Source: Roseivirga seohaensis | GTDB lineage: Bacteria > Bacteroidota > Bacteroidia > Cytophagales > Cyclobacteriaceae | Assembly: GCF_001592945.1 (NCBI RefSeq) | Contig: NZ_LRPB01000003.1 | Location: 30,576-94,575 of the forward strand | Length of the DNA: 64,000 bases | Reading direction: 5' to 3' | Part shown: piece after piece, positions 18,149 to 27,250 of the stretch | Numbering within the stretch: the stretch's first letter is position 1 | How the letters are laid out: the number at the start of each line of letters is the position of its first letter | Made by a program: the position numbers and the translations under genes | The notes under the pieces: generated by a model | Told to the model about the DNA's origin: nothing | The model's database searches: none | Seen by the model: only the letters and a program-made list of their open reading frames with translations

Positions 18149-19684
18149 ATGAGTCTTGAAATCAAAGTACCTACCGTTGGAGAGTCAATAACCGAGGTTA
18201 CAATTGCCCAATGGTTCAAAAAAGAAGGAGAGTCTGTAGAAATGGACGAAGTTATTTGTGAGCTAGAATCAGACAAAGCCACATTTGAACTAAATGCCGA
18301 AGCTGCAGGTAAATTGCACATTATTGCCCAAGAAGGCGAAACGTTAGAAATTGGTGCGACCATCTGTGAAATTGACACAGATGCAGCTGGAAGTAGCGCC
18401 CCTGCTCCAGAAAAAGAAGCTCCGAAAGCTGAAGCCAAAGAAAGTACTGGCCCTAAATCTACTGGTGAAACTAAAGAAATGATTGTTCCTACTGTAGGCG
18501 AATCTATTACTGAAGTAACCATTTCTAGCTGGTTGAAAAACACTGGCGATTATGTAGAGCTTGACGAGATTATTGCTGAAGTAGATTCGGACAAAGCAAC
18601 TTTTGAATTGCCTGCCGAAGCATCGGGTATACTTACCATTATTGCAGAAGAAGGCGACACTATCGAAATCGGTGCAACGATTTGTAAAATTGAGGTAACC
18701 GAAGGTGGTGCCCCTGCTAAATCTGAAGCAAAAGTAGCATCTGGTGCTGCTCCTGCTTCTCAATCTGCTTCACAAGATCAAACTTACGCTACAGGCCATG
18801 CCTCTCCTGCAGCGGCTAAAATTTTAGCTGAAAAAGGTATTGACCCTAAATCAGTTAAAGGAACAGGCGTTGATGGTAGAATTACCAAAGAAGATGCAGA
18901 AAGTGCTCAAAAATCGGCACCAGCGCCTAAAGCAGCGGAAAGCAAAAAAGAAGATTCAGCTCCAGCCATTAGTGTTCCAGGTGGACGTAATGAAAGTAGA
19001 GAGCGCATGTCGGCTTTAAGAAAAACAGTGGCCAAGCGTTTGGTTTCAGTGAAAAACGAAACTGCAATGCTTACTACCTTCAACGAAGTGAACATGAAAC
19101 CTATCATGGACATTCGTAAAAAGTACAAAGATTCGTTTAAAGAGAAGCACGAGATTGGCTTAGGCTTTATGTCGTTCTTTACCAAAGCGGTAACTATGGC
19201 GGCCAAAGACTGGCCAGCTGTAAACGCTCAAATTGATGGTAACGAAATCGTTTACCATGATTTCGTAGACGTTTCTATTGCCGTTTCAGCCCCGAAAGGT
19301 TTGATGGTTCCTGTAATCAGAAATGCAGAAAGCATGAGCTTCGACCAAATTGAAAAAGAAGTAATGAGGTTGGCCATGAAAGCGAGAGATGGTAAACTTA
19401 CGATTGAGGAAATGACTGGAGGAACCTTCACAATTACTAATGGAGGTATTTTCGGTTCTATGCTTTCAACACCAATTATCAATGCTCCGCAGTCGGCTAT
19501 TTTGGGAATGCACAACATTGTAGAGCGCCCAATGGCAGTAAATGGTCAGGTTGAAATTCTTCCTATTATGTACTTAGCCCTTTCTTACGATCACAGAATT
19601 GTGGACGGAAGAGAGTCGGTAAGCTTCTTAGTAAGAGTGAAAGAATTACTAGAAGATCCAACAAGATTATTATTAGGAGTATAA
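18149..19684 (+). CDS. odhB: Dihydrolipoyl succinyltransferase (E2) with two lipoyl domains
   Basis: Core E2 of the 2-oxoglutarate dehydrogenase complex, 511 residues against about 405 in E. coli. The extra length is a second lipoyl domain. Domain 1 spans residues 3-76 with lipoyl Lys-43 (ESDKATF); domain 2 spans 111-182 with Lys-149 (DSDKATF). Both begin [13 protein letters not shown], indicating internal duplication. An Ala/Ser-rich linker, the E1/E3-binding domain ([16 protein letters not shown], 217-252) and the catalytic domain with [12 protein letters not shown] (His-482) follow. It is 30 bases upstream of lpd. Confidence 0.96.
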   Translation: MSLEIKVPTVGESITEVTIAQWFKKEGESVEMDEVICELESDKATFELNAEAAGKLHIIAQEGETLEIGATICEIDTDAAGSSAPAPEKEAPKAEAKESTGPKSTGETKEMIVPTVGESITEVTISSWLKNTGDYVELDEIIAEVDSDKATFELPAEASGILTIIAEEGDTIEIGATICKIEVTEGGAPAKSEAKVASGAAPASQSASQDQTYATGHASPAAAKILAEKGIDPKSVKGTGVDGRITKEDAESAQKSAPAPKAAESKKEDSAPAISVPGGRNESRERMSALRKTVAKRLVSVKNETAMLTTFNEVNMKPIMDIRKKYKDSFKEKHEIGLGFMSFFTKAVTMAAKDWPAVNAQIDGNEIVYHDFVDVSIAVSAPKGLMVPVIRNAESMSFDQIEKEVMRLAMKARDGKLTIEEMTGGTFTITNGGIFGSMLSTPIINAPQSAILGMHNIVERPMAVNGQVEILPIMYLALSYDHRIVDGRESVSFLVRVKELLEDPTRLLLGV

Positions 19685-19714
19685 ATCTAAAATCAAACAT
19701 CCAAAATCGTAGAT

Positions 19715-21115
19715 ATGAAATATGATGTAACAGTGATTGGTTCGGGACCCGGTGGTTATGTAGCGGCAATTCGTTGCGCACAACTGGGAATGAAAACGGC
19801 CATCATCGAAAAATACGATACATTAGGTGGTACTTGCTTAAACGTAGGTTGTATTCCTTCAAAAGCATTACTCGATTCTTCAGAACATTACCATAACGCA
19901 GCGCACACCTTTAAAACGCACGGCATTGAATTAGATAACCTTAAGGTAAACCTAAAGCAAATGATCGATCGCAAAGCAGGTGTGGTAACCGATAACGTGA
20001 ATGGCATTGCCTTCTTAATGAAGAAGAACAAAATTGATGTTCACACGGGTGTTGGATCGTTCATCGATAAAAACAACATCAAAGTAACCGACAAAGACGG
20101 TAAAGAAACCAAGCTTGAAACGGATAAAGTTATTATTGCTACGGGTTCAAAACCTTCTTCGCTTCCTTTCATCACAATTGATAAAAAGCGTGTCATTACT
20201 TCTACCGAAGCCTTAGAACTTAAAGAAGTGCCAAAACACATGATCGTGATTGGTGGTGGTGTAATCGGTATGGAGTTAGGTTCGGTGTATGCCCGTTTGG
20301 GTGCCGAAGTTTCTGTGGTGGAATACATGGATTCGCTTATCCCAACGATGGACAGCACTATGGGGCGTGAGTTGAAGAAATCATTGAAAAAACTCGGTTT
20401 CAACTTCTACTTAGGACATAAAGTAACCGAGGTAAAAGGCACAGCGAAAAACGTAACTGTTAAAGCTGAAAACAGCAAAGGCGAAACTGTTGAACTGAAC
20501 GCAGATTACTGCTTGGTTTCAATTGGAAGAAAACCTTATACCGAAGGTTTGGGGTTAGAAAACATTGGCATTACGCCAGATGATCGCGGCAGAATTGAGG
20601 TTGACGAGCATTTAAAAACCAAAGTGGACAATGTATATGCCATTGGTGATGTAATCAAAGGCGCCATGTTAGCCCATAAGGCTGAAGAAGAAGGCGTTTT
20701 TGTTGCAGAAACTATTATGGGACAAAAGCCACACATCAATTACAACCTAATTCCTGGTGTGGTGTATACTTGGCCAGAAGTGGCTGCTGTAGGTTATACT
20801 GAAGAGCAGTTGAAAGAAAAAGGAGTTGAATACAAAACTGGTTCTTTCCCTTTCAAAGCCTCAGGTCGTGCTCGTGCTTCAATGGACACTGACGGTTTAG
20901 TAAAAGTATTGGCTGATAAAAAGACCGATGAAATTCTTGGCGTACATATGATTGGACCAAGAACAGCAGACATGATTGCTGAGGCCGTTGTAGCCATGGA
21001 GTTCAGGGCAAGTGCCGAAGACATTGCAAGAATGTCGCATGCGCACCCAACTTATACCGAAGCTTTCAAAGAGGCTTGTTTAGCAGCAACTGACAATAGA
21101 GCGTTGCACATTTAG
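19715..21115 (+). CDS. lpdA: Dihydrolipoyl dehydrogenase (E3)
   Basis: FAD enzyme that reoxidises lipoyl groups with NAD+; 466 residues, normal length. The FAD-binding GSGPGGYVAAIRCAQLG, redox disulfide GGTCLNVGCIP, NAD-binding GGGVIGMELGSVYARLG and the C-terminal His-Glu motif HAHPTYTEAF are all present. As the last gene of the odh operon and next to a strong terminator, it likely serves the 2-oxoglutarate complex, and may also serve pyruvate or branched-chain complexes. Confidence 0.97.
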   Translation: MKYDVTVIGSGPGGYVAAIRCAQLGMKTAIIEKYDTLGGTCLNVGCIPSKALLDSSEHYHNAAHTFKTHGIELDNLKVNLKQMIDRKAGVVTDNVNGIAFLMKKNKIDVHTGVGSFIDKNNIKVTDKDGKETKLETDKVIIATGSKPSSLPFITIDKKRVITSTEALELKEVPKHMIVIGGGVIGMELGSVYARLGAEVSVVEYMDSLIPTMDSTMGRELKKSLKKLGFNFYLGHKVTEVKGTAKNVTVKAENSKGETVELNADYCLVSIGRKPYTEGLGLENIGITPDDRGRIEVDEHLKTKVDNVYAIGDVIKGAMLAHKAEEEGVFVAETIMGQKPHINYNLIPGVVYTWPEVAAVGYTEEQLKEKGVEYKTGSFPFKASGRARASMDTDGLVKVLADKKTDEILGVHMIGPRTADMIAEAVVAMEFRASAEDIARMSHAHPTYTEAFKEACLAATDNRALHI

Positions 21116-21140
21116 ACAAAACTTACATAGCATAAAATAA

Positions 21141-21175
21141 GAGAAGGCCGTCAAATGACGGCCTTCTCTATTTTT
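21141..21175 (+). terminator. Strong terminator of the odhA-odhB-lpd operon
   Basis: Perfect 13-bp stem GAGAAGGCCGTCA / TGACGGCCTTCTC with a 2-base AA gap (effectively a tetraloop), followed by TATTTTT. It may work in both directions, also ending the converging lipoprotein gene. Confidence 0.95.
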
Positions 21176-21216
21176 AACCTAAAAACTCAACTCAACTTTT
21201 ATTAAAACTCAATTTC

Positions 21217-21657
21217 TTATTGTTGCCCCTTTATTTCTGCGTTCAACTTTCTGTTTAAACTAAAAAAACTAACCTCCGATGAATTATTATTTTGAAGGGA
21301 CTGTAAGCCCTCAAGCGTCTTCATTTCGTAAGTCTTGAATTGTGCAGCTACATAAACTGTATCATTATCACTGTTCAAGTATCCAAATGAAAAGCGAATA
21401 TCTCCATCGCAACTGAAGTCGAATATTTCCTTCTCTTCATTATCAATTTTCATTTTTATTCCCTTTTCAATTTTCGAGAATTGAAAAAGAACCTTCTCTT
21501 CATCTAAAGCTTCCCATTCCCCCATCAAAGCCTCTTTTAGGTTTTCATTTCTTGAATCGAAAAATCCGTTTCCTGAAACCCTTGCTCCCTGACAGCCACT
21601 TATTAATATGGATAAATAAAAGACTAAAGCCATAGCCGATTTTGAGTACTTATTCAT
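21217..21657 (-). CDS. Hypothetical lipoprotein
   Basis: 146 residues; lipobox LISGC with lipid Cys-22. The mature part contains LMGEWEALDEEKVLFQFSK, a lipocalin-like opening often seen in small Bacteroidota lipoproteins, and a mostly beta, acidic body with the string SLQNNNSSEVSFF near the end. No catalytic motif. It converges on lpdA and is separated from the next lipoprotein gene by that gene's terminator, so it is probably monocistronic. I do not recognise a family with confidence. Confidence 0.6.
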   Translation of the reverse strand: MNKYSKSAMALVFYLSILISGCQGARVSGNGFFDSRNENLKEALMGEWEALDEEKVLFQFSKIEKGIKMKIDNEEKEIFDFSCDGDIRFSFGYLNSDNDTVYVAAQFKTYEMKTLEGLQSLQNNNSSEVSFFSLNRKLNAEIKGQQ

Positions 21658-21813
21658 GTCTTAAGAGTTGGTCAGTTATCATTTACCAAACACTAAGCCA
21701 TATATAAAATCAGCCAAAAGAGGAAGAGGTGAGAGGTTTTAAAAACTATTCCTACCCACTATGGGATAAAATTCCCAATTTTAGAATCAGACTCAACAAA
21801 GTGATGTTTACAT

Positions 21814-21839
21814 AAAAAAACCTGCTGTTCAGCAGGTTT
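21814..21839 (-). terminator. Terminator of the 21871-22290 lipoprotein gene
   Basis: Perfect 10-bp palindromic stem AAACCTGCTG / CAGCAGGTTT with a 2-base gap. The A-run 21814-21820 gives a T-tract on the minus strand. Confidence 0.9.
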
Positions 21840-21870
21840 CTAATGATTAATAAAAATAGTTAGAGCTAGC

Positions 21871-22290
21871 CTATTTTGATTTACGCGTGGCTTGCACTGG
21901 GAAAGAGTCAGCCCCCATATTTACGTATCCAGCCATACTTTCGCCATCAAAAGTACCCTCAATACTTGCTGTAGTACCCATAACATCAATAGAGCCAGAA
22001 AAAGCATTACCTACCACTGTAAATCCAGTTACATTCAATGTCCCGAATTGATCAGTTTCCATCACTGCAGCATAAAGACCATTATCTCCTGTAATTCTCA
22101 TTATTCCATAGCTATCGGTATCAGGGGTTTGCACGGTATAATCCCAAACTCCTCTTGGGTCATAAGCTTTTTCTTTGGCCTTCTTTTCCACCTTAGCAGT
22201 AGCCGATGCTTTTCCTGATGCACAGCCTACGATAGAAACCGCTAAAAGCAAGCTTAAAGTAAGTGTTAAAAGTGACTTCAAATTTTTCAT
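21871..22290 (-). CDS. Hypothetical small lipoprotein
   Basis: 139 residues; lipobox SIVGC with lipid Cys-23, then a Lys/Ala-rich linker (KVEKKAKEKAYDP) that would hold the domain away from the membrane. The domain (GVWDYTVQTPDTDSYG, then short strands with many Gly and Thr) looks like a small beta-barrel. It has its own terminator and no operon partner. The function is unknown. Confidence 0.6.
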   Translation of the reverse strand: MKNLKSLLTLTLSLLLAVSIVGCASGKASATAKVEKKAKEKAYDPRGVWDYTVQTPDTDSYGIMRITGDNGLYAAVMETDQFGTLNVTGFTVVGNAFSGSIDVMGTTASIEGTFDGESMAGYVNMGADSFPVQATRKSK

Positions 22291-22410
22291 AGTGTTGTTT
22301 GTTAGTATAAAATGTTCATCTGAATTTAAGCTTTTTTTCTTTCTGCCTTTCTGAAAACTTTTAGAATTTCAGCCTTAGATACCAAATCTAAGAATAAGCT
22401 TTCCATTGGT

Positions 22411-22440
22411 TTTGATTATAAGTTTTACGCTATAACTTTG
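22411..22440 (+). promoter_or_regulatory. carB promoter
   Basis: TTTG at 22411-22414, 18 bases, TAACTTTG at 22433-22440. Expected start of transcription is about 35 bases before the carB ATG. Confidence 0.7.
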
Positions 22441-22482
22441 TGCCAATTTACACCCTAGTAAAACCGCACGTACCCCTTACAA

Positions 22483-25296
22483 ATGCCTAAAGACAATAGT
22501 ATAAAATCTGTCCTCATCATCGGAAGTGGGCCAATCATCATCGGACAAGCTTGTGAATTTGATTATTCTGGTACTCAAGCCTCAAAATCATTAAGGGAAG
22601 AAGGAATCGAGGTAACCCTCATCAATTCCAATCCTGCCACAATCATGACCGATCCGGTAACGGCCGATAACGTTTATTTGAAGCCTTTAACAAAAAGGTC
22701 CATCATTGAAATTCTAGAAAAGCATAAAATTGACGCAGTTCTACCAACTATGGGAGGCCAAACTGCACTCAATTTGGCAATTGACTGTGACAAAGCAGGA
22801 ATCTGGAAAAAGTATGATGTGAGAATTATTGGCGTAGACATTAATGCCATCGAAACTACTGAAGATCGTGAGAAGTTCAGGTTGAAGATGCAAGAAATAG
22901 ATGTCAACGTTTGTAAAGGAGAAACCGCAACATCTTTCTTAAAAGGAAAAGAAATTGCGCAAGAAATTGGTTTTCCGCTCGTGATTCGTCCTTCCTATAC
23001 ATTAGGAGGCTATGGTGGTGGATTTGTGAACACCCAAGAAGAATTTGACGCTGCGCTAACGCATGGCTTAAATGCTTCACCAATTCACGAAGTATTGGTA
23101 GAGCAAAGTATTTTGGGCTGGAAAGAATACGAACTAGAATTACTCAGAGACAATATTGGCAACGTCATCATCATCTGTTCTATCGAGAACTTTGACCCAA
23201 TGGGTGTCCATACTGGCGACTCGATCACAGTTGCGCCAGCCATGACTTTACCTGACACTGTCTATCAGGAAATGCGTGATTTGGCCATCAAAATGATGAA
23301 CGCCATTGGTCAGTTTGCAGGAGGCTGTAATGTACAGTTCTCTGTAAGCCCAGAAGATGACACCATCATTGGTATAGAAATCAACCCTCGTGTTTCAAGG
23401 TCTTCGGCACTGGCTTCTAAGGCTACTGGTTACCCAATTGCGAAAATTGCCGCTAAGTTGGCCATTGGTTACAACTTAGATGAATTGAAAAACCAGATTA
23501 CTAAAACCACCTCAGCCTTCTTTGAGCCTGCACTGGATTATGTAATCGTAAAAATACCTCGTTGGAATTTTGACAAATTCAAAGGTTCTGACAGAAAGCT
23601 TGGTTTGCAAATGAAGTCGGTAGGTGAAGCCATGGGAATTGGCCGAAACTTCCAAGAAGCACTTCAGAAGGCATGTCAATCTTTAGAGATTAAGCGTAAC
23701 GGATTAGGGGCCGATGGCAAGGAATTAAAAGACCAAGCCGCCTTGCTTTACAGCTTAGAAAACCCAAGTTGGAACAGGCTCTTCCATATTTATGACGCTT
23801 TTAAGCTTGGCATTCCGTTAAAAACCATTCAGAAGAAAACGAAAATCGACAAGTGGTTCCTTCAGCAAATTGAAGAAATGATCCAGTTGGAAGATGAAAT
23901 CGAAAAGCATAACCTTGAATCTTTACCTGAAAGCCTTCTAAGAACGGCCAAGGAAAAAGGGTATGCCGACAGACAAATCGCACATTTGATTAAATGCCTT
24001 GAGAGTGAAGTTTTCACTAAAAGACATGAAATGGGCATTAAGCGAGTGTATAAACTTGTGGATACTTGTGCTGCAGAATTTGAAGCCCAAACTCCATATT
24101 ATTACTCTTCTTTCGATGAAGAAAACGAATCGATTAGCAGCGATAAAAAGAAAGTAATTATTCTAGGTTCGGGACCAAACCGTATCGGGCAAGGAATTGA
24201 ATTTGATTACTCTTGCGTTCACGGTTTATTGGCCGCCAAAGAATGCGGTTACGAAACCATCATGATCAACTGTAACCCTGAAACGGTTTCTACAGATTTT
24301 GATGTGGCAGATAAACTCTACTTCGAACCTGTTTTCTGGGAACACATTTACGACATTATTCTTCATGAAAAACCAGAAGGTGTAATTGTGCAATTGGGCG
24401 GGCAAACTGCCTTGAAACTGGCCGAGAAGCTCGATCGTTACGGAATCAAAATTATTGGAACGAGCTACAATGCCCTTGATTTAGCGGAAGACAGAGGCCG
24501 TTTCTCTGACCTGTTGGCCGAAAACGATATTCCTTACCCTAAATTTGGTGTAATTGAAGATGCTGATGAAGCCTTGGAGCTTTCTAAAGAACTAGGCTTT
24601 CCATTATTGGTGCGTCCTTCATACGTGTTAGGAGGCCAGAGCATGAAGATTGTGATCAACGAGCAAGAGCTTGAAGAACACGTGGTCAATATCCTAAAAG
24701 ACATCCCTGGTAACCGCGTGTTACTCGATCACTTCTTAGAAAATGCGATTGAAGCAGAAGCCGATGCCATTTGCGATGGAGAAGATGTGTACATCATAGG
24801 AATTATGGAGCACATTGAGCCTGCCGGAATTCACTCTGGCGACTCATATGCTGTGCTACCTCCTTACAGTCTCGGTGATTTCATCATCAGACAAATTGAG
24901 GCACACACCAAGAAAATTGCACTTGCGCTAAACACTGTCGGGCTCATCAATATTCAGTTCGCCATAAAAAATGATAAAGTTTATATCATTGAAGCGAACC
25001 CAAGGGCATCGAGAACCGTTCCGTTTATAGGTAAAGCCTACCAAGAGCCATATGTAAAGTACGCTACAATGGTAATGTTGGGTGAGAAAAAGATCAAAGA
25101 CTTTGACTTTAAGCCAGTTAAGAAGGGCTACGCCATTAAAGAACCGGTTTTCTCATTCCATAAATTCCCGAACGTAAACAAGGAACTTGGGCCAGAGATG
25201 AAATCTACTGGTGAGGCAATTTACTTTATAGATGACCTAATGGATGATTATTTCTTGGACATCTACTCTAAAAGGAATTTGTACCTAAGCAGGTAA
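22483..25296 (+). CDS. carB: Carbamoyl-phosphate synthase large subunit, no allosteric domain
   Basis: Makes carbamoyl phosphate from bicarbonate, ATP and glutamine-derived ammonia for pyrimidine and arginine synthesis. The two homologous ATP-grasp halves are clear: SGPIIIGQACEFDYSG at the start and SGPNRIGQGIEFDYSC in the second half, each with a HSGDS or HTGDS motif. At 937 residues it ends shortly after GPEMKSTGEAI, where E. coli CarB (1073 residues) continues with the ~130-residue MGS-like domain that binds UMP, IMP and ornithine. That domain is absent. carA is not adjacent. The stop is followed six bases later by a DUF4834-like gene. Confidence 0.95.
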   Translation: MPKDNSIKSVLIIGSGPIIIGQACEFDYSGTQASKSLREEGIEVTLINSNPATIMTDPVTADNVYLKPLTKRSIIEILEKHKIDAVLPTMGGQTALNLAIDCDKAGIWKKYDVRIIGVDINAIETTEDREKFRLKMQEIDVNVCKGETATSFLKGKEIAQEIGFPLVIRPSYTLGGYGGGFVNTQEEFDAALTHGLNASPIHEVLVEQSILGWKEYELELLRDNIGNVIIICSIENFDPMGVHTGDSITVAPAMTLPDTVYQEMRDLAIKMMNAIGQFAGGCNVQFSVSPEDDTIIGIEINPRVSRSSALASKATGYPIAKIAAKLAIGYNLDELKNQITKTTSAFFEPALDYVIVKIPRWNFDKFKGSDRKLGLQMKSVGEAMGIGRNFQEALQKACQSLEIKRNGLGADGKELKDQAALLYSLENPSWNRLFHIYDAFKLGIPLKTIQKKTKIDKWFLQQIEEMIQLEDEIEKHNLESLPESLLRTAKEKGYADRQIAHLIKCLESEVFTKRHEMGIKRVYKLVDTCAAEFEAQTPYYYSSFDEENESISSDKKKVIILGSGPNRIGQGIEFDYSCVHGLLAAKECGYETIMINCNPETVSTDFDVADKLYFEPVFWEHIYDIILHEKPEGVIVQLGGQTALKLAEKLDRYGIKIIGTSYNALDLAEDRGRFSDLLAENDIPYPKFGVIEDADEALELSKELGFPLLVRPSYVLGGQSMKIVINEQELEEHVVNILKDIPGNRVLLDHFLENAIEAEADAICDGEDVYIIGIMEHIEPAGIHSGDSYAVLPPYSLGDFIIRQIEAHTKKIALALNTVGLINIQFAIKNDKVYIIEANPRASRTVPFIGKAYQEPYVKYATMVMLGEKKIKDFDFKPVKKGYAIKEPVFSFHKFPNVNKELGPEMKSTGEAIYFIDDLMDDYFLDIYSKRNLYLSR

Positions 25297-25302
25297 AACG
25301 AT

Positions 25303-25542
25303 ATGTTTTTTAAATTTTTATTCTTCGTAATTCTAATTGGCTGGATAATCCGCAATGTGCTCCGCTTTTTTGTAGCAGGCCTAACAGGCCAGCAAAGAAC
25401 GGCTGGCGCTCGCCAACAGTATACGCAACAACATCGTCCCGAAGGGAAAATCAATGTTGACTACGCGCCTAAGAATACGAAAGAAAAATCCTCTGATAAT
25501 TTCAGAGGAGGAGAATATGTAGATTACGAAGAGGTGGATTAA
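25303..25542 (+). CDS. DUF4834-like small membrane protein
   Basis: 79 residues. One N-terminal transmembrane helix (FFKFLFFVILIGWIIRNVLRF) is followed by a hydrophilic Gln/Lys-rich tail carrying INVDYAP and ending GEYVDYEEVD. That end is typical of the small Bacteroidota family DUF4834, recognised from memory. It is six bases after carB and shares its terminator, which overlaps its own last codons. No function is known. Confidence 0.7.
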   Translation: MFFKFLFFVILIGWIIRNVLRFFVAGLTGQQRTAGARQQYTQQHRPEGKINVDYAPKNTKEKSSDNFRGGEYVDYEEVD

Positions 25543-25557
25543 TCCACCTCTTTTTTT
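25531..25557 (+). terminator. carB operon terminator, overlapping the DUF4834-like stop
   Basis: Palindrome GAGGTGGATT / AATCCACCTC followed by seven T. The 5' arm encodes the last codons (EEVD) and the stop lies at the centre of the stem. Confidence 0.92.
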
Positions 25558-25569
25558 GTGCTTTTTTGG

Positions 25570-26328
25570 TCACAGCGAGACGCGACCAGTGGGGGGATAT
25601 CTTCCTTTTAGCCTTTGGAATATTTCAATTTTATTTGATCCACTGGTCATCAATGTTCGATCATGATGGAAGTTAGATGTTCTGGGCAATGGAGTTTCCA
25701 AATCATCAAAATAGTTGTAAAAGATTATATACGACATCACAAAATCCAGAATGTTACCATACCAACCGCGGCCTTCAGCCATTTCATATTCCCAACCATA
25801 AATTTCATCGGGACTGGTAACATGAAAAATATCTGACATTAGAGTTAAAGTATTCTCAAAGAATGGCAGGATTAAAAGGTCTCGATCATTTGGAGGGTTT
25901 GGGGCTTTGGGATCATAGTATCCTTGTAATTTGGAGTGTTCGTCTGAATCTAACCAAGAATATACAATGGTGTTAACTGGGTAATTCTGTGCGTTTATAT
26001 CTTTTATATATTCAGGAACCTCTGAAAAAACTGGATAAATCGGATTGTTCAAAAAAATAACACCAGTTTCCTGTGGTGAGGATTTTAAAAGTTGAGCTTT
26101 ATCTTTTAGGTTTTCAACGTCAATTAGATAGCCAGAAATATGATTGTCCAACCATGCTAATTGTAGGTCTCGATGTTCAAAAAACTTCCAGACTTTGACA
26201 ATTTCAGAGTGTTGTTCAAAACAAGTCGTGAAGTGGGTTAATGATTTAATAGTATCATCCATAAATTGATTGTTGTGAATGAAATTAAGTAATGGATGTT
26301 TAGATATTAGTAAATTCTCTTTAGTCAT
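25570..26328 (-). CDS. Hypothetical protein, 252 residues
   Basis: Soluble, no signal peptide or membrane segment, rich in aromatic residues (WKFFEHRDLQLAWLDNH, GWEYEMAEGRGWYGNILDF). No motif that I recognise. It lies alone between the carB operon and two unusual hairpins, and its surroundings (26329-26482) are AT-rich with inverted repeats. That could mean recent arrival. It ends 12 bases from the carB terminator, which could stop it in the reverse direction. Confidence 0.55.
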   Translation of the reverse strand: MTKENLLISKHPLLNFIHNNQFMDDTIKSLTHFTTCFEQHSEIVKVWKFFEHRDLQLAWLDNHISGYLIDVENLKDKAQLLKSSPQETGVIFLNNPIYPVFSEVPEYIKDINAQNYPVNTIVYSWLDSDEHSKLQGYYDPKAPNPPNDRDLLILPFFENTLTLMSDIFHVTSPDEIYGWEYEMAEGRGWYGNILDFVMSYIIFYNYFDDLETPLPRTSNFHHDRTLMTSGSNKIEIFQRLKGRYPPTGRVSL

Positions 26329-26356
26329 AAATGAATTAAAAATAACATTATGTATA

Positions 26357-26372
26357 CGCCACGTTTGTGGCG
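26357..26372. repeat. Short hairpin CGCCAC-GTTT-GTGGCG
   Basis: Perfect 6-bp GC-rich stem with a GTTT loop in an AT-rich gap, flanked by TATA and ATAT. It is just upstream of the 25570-26328 gene start, so it could be part of its promoter or leader. No T-tract. Confidence 0.5.
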
Positions 26373-26394
26373 CATATATCCCATGTAATTTATT

Positions 26395-26441
26395 AAAACT
26401 TCCTTATAGCGATAAATAATAGAGTGCTATAAGGAAGTTTT
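26395..26441 (-). repeat. Perfect 16-bp inverted repeat with 15-base loop
   Basis: Arms AAAACTTCCTTATAGC (26395-26410) and GCTATAAGGAAGTTTT (26426-26441). It follows the stop of the CPBP gene by about 40 bases on the minus strand and ends in TTTTAATAAAT, so a terminator role is plausible. The long loop and lack of a solid T-run are atypical. Confidence 0.65.
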
Positions 26442-26482
26442 AGTGAAGGTTCTTGGAGAAATGGTTCGTATAGCAATTCCAA

Positions 26483-27166
26483 TTATTCTTTAATCCCATG
26501 CCTAACATACAACCAAGTAACCAAAGGCGGCACAAATACAGAAATCACCAGCCCCAAAATCATAATTGCTCCTTCTGGCTCAGTTCCACCAGTTGAAACC
26601 AAGGCTATTTCACCCAAAGGGCCTTTAGAAAACAGTCCGTTGTTAATGGCATTCCAGCCAAGATGAAGACCAAAAGGAAGCATGATAGATTCTGTTTTAG
26701 CAAAGGCATATGCCCAAACCAACCCCATTAAGCCTGTCAGTAGAAATACATAAATCATGGGCACCACATTCCCAAATGCGCCAAACGAAAACCAATGGTA
26801 GACGCCAAAAGCAGTTGCCGAAATCAATACCCCTTTCTTACCGCCTAGTTTTTTGATCAGGAGGTAAAGTAGAGCACCTCGGTAAATCAGCTCTTCGGTG
26901 AATACGGATTTGAGATCGTACCAAACTGAATCGAGGAGCAATGTAAAACTAAATTGGTCACTCAGAAGCCAGGTTTCAGATCTTAAAACTGCCAGCACAA
27001 GGGTAACCATGGTGCAAATAACCGCGGAAACTAAAAAACCCAATCCGAACTGTTTGAGCCTTTTGGTTACTGGTGTAAAGCATAAAGCCAACAGACTCTT
27101 CTTTTCAAAAAGAAAGAGCATTAACCAGGATGCAAGAAGAATAATTAGAATGCCGAGCATAGCCAT
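26483..27166 (-). CDS. CPBP-family intramembrane glutamic endopeptidase
   Basis: 227 residues with about six or seven transmembrane segments. The Abi/CAAX protease motifs are in order: EELIYRG with Glu-91, Glu-92 and Arg-96, then His-124 in FGVYHW, then His-168 and Asn-172 in FGLHLGWNAINN. These proteins cleave membrane or prenylated substrates, and in bacteria they often give self-immunity to bacteriocins or process envelope proteins. It stands alone, 84 bases downstream of the KAS-III gene, on the same strand. The substrate is unknown. Confidence 0.88.
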   Translation of the reverse strand: MAMLGILIILLASWLMLFLFEKKSLLALCFTPVTKRLKQFGLGFLVSAVICTMVTLVLAVLRSETWLLSDQFSFTLLLDSVWYDLKSVFTEELIYRGALLYLLIKKLGGKKGVLISATAFGVYHWFSFGAFGNVVPMIYVFLLTGLMGLVWAYAFAKTESIMLPFGLHLGWNAINNGLFSKGPLGEIALVSTGGTEPEGAIMILGLVISVFVPPLVTWLYVRHGIKE

Positions 27167-27250
27167 TACAAGTCTAAGACATTCTTTTTTGAATAAAAAA
27201 TGGATTCATTGCTGAACCCATTTAAGTGATTTCTTATGTCAATAGAAGCC

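Noticed and set aside
18139..18763. Two long minus-strand open frames opposite odhB
   Set aside because: They lie over the lipoyl domain codons, have biased low-complexity translations and no start context; antisense shadows.
20041..20403. 120-codon minus-strand frame in lpdA
   Set aside because: Opposite a fully conserved lpdA coding region; shadow.
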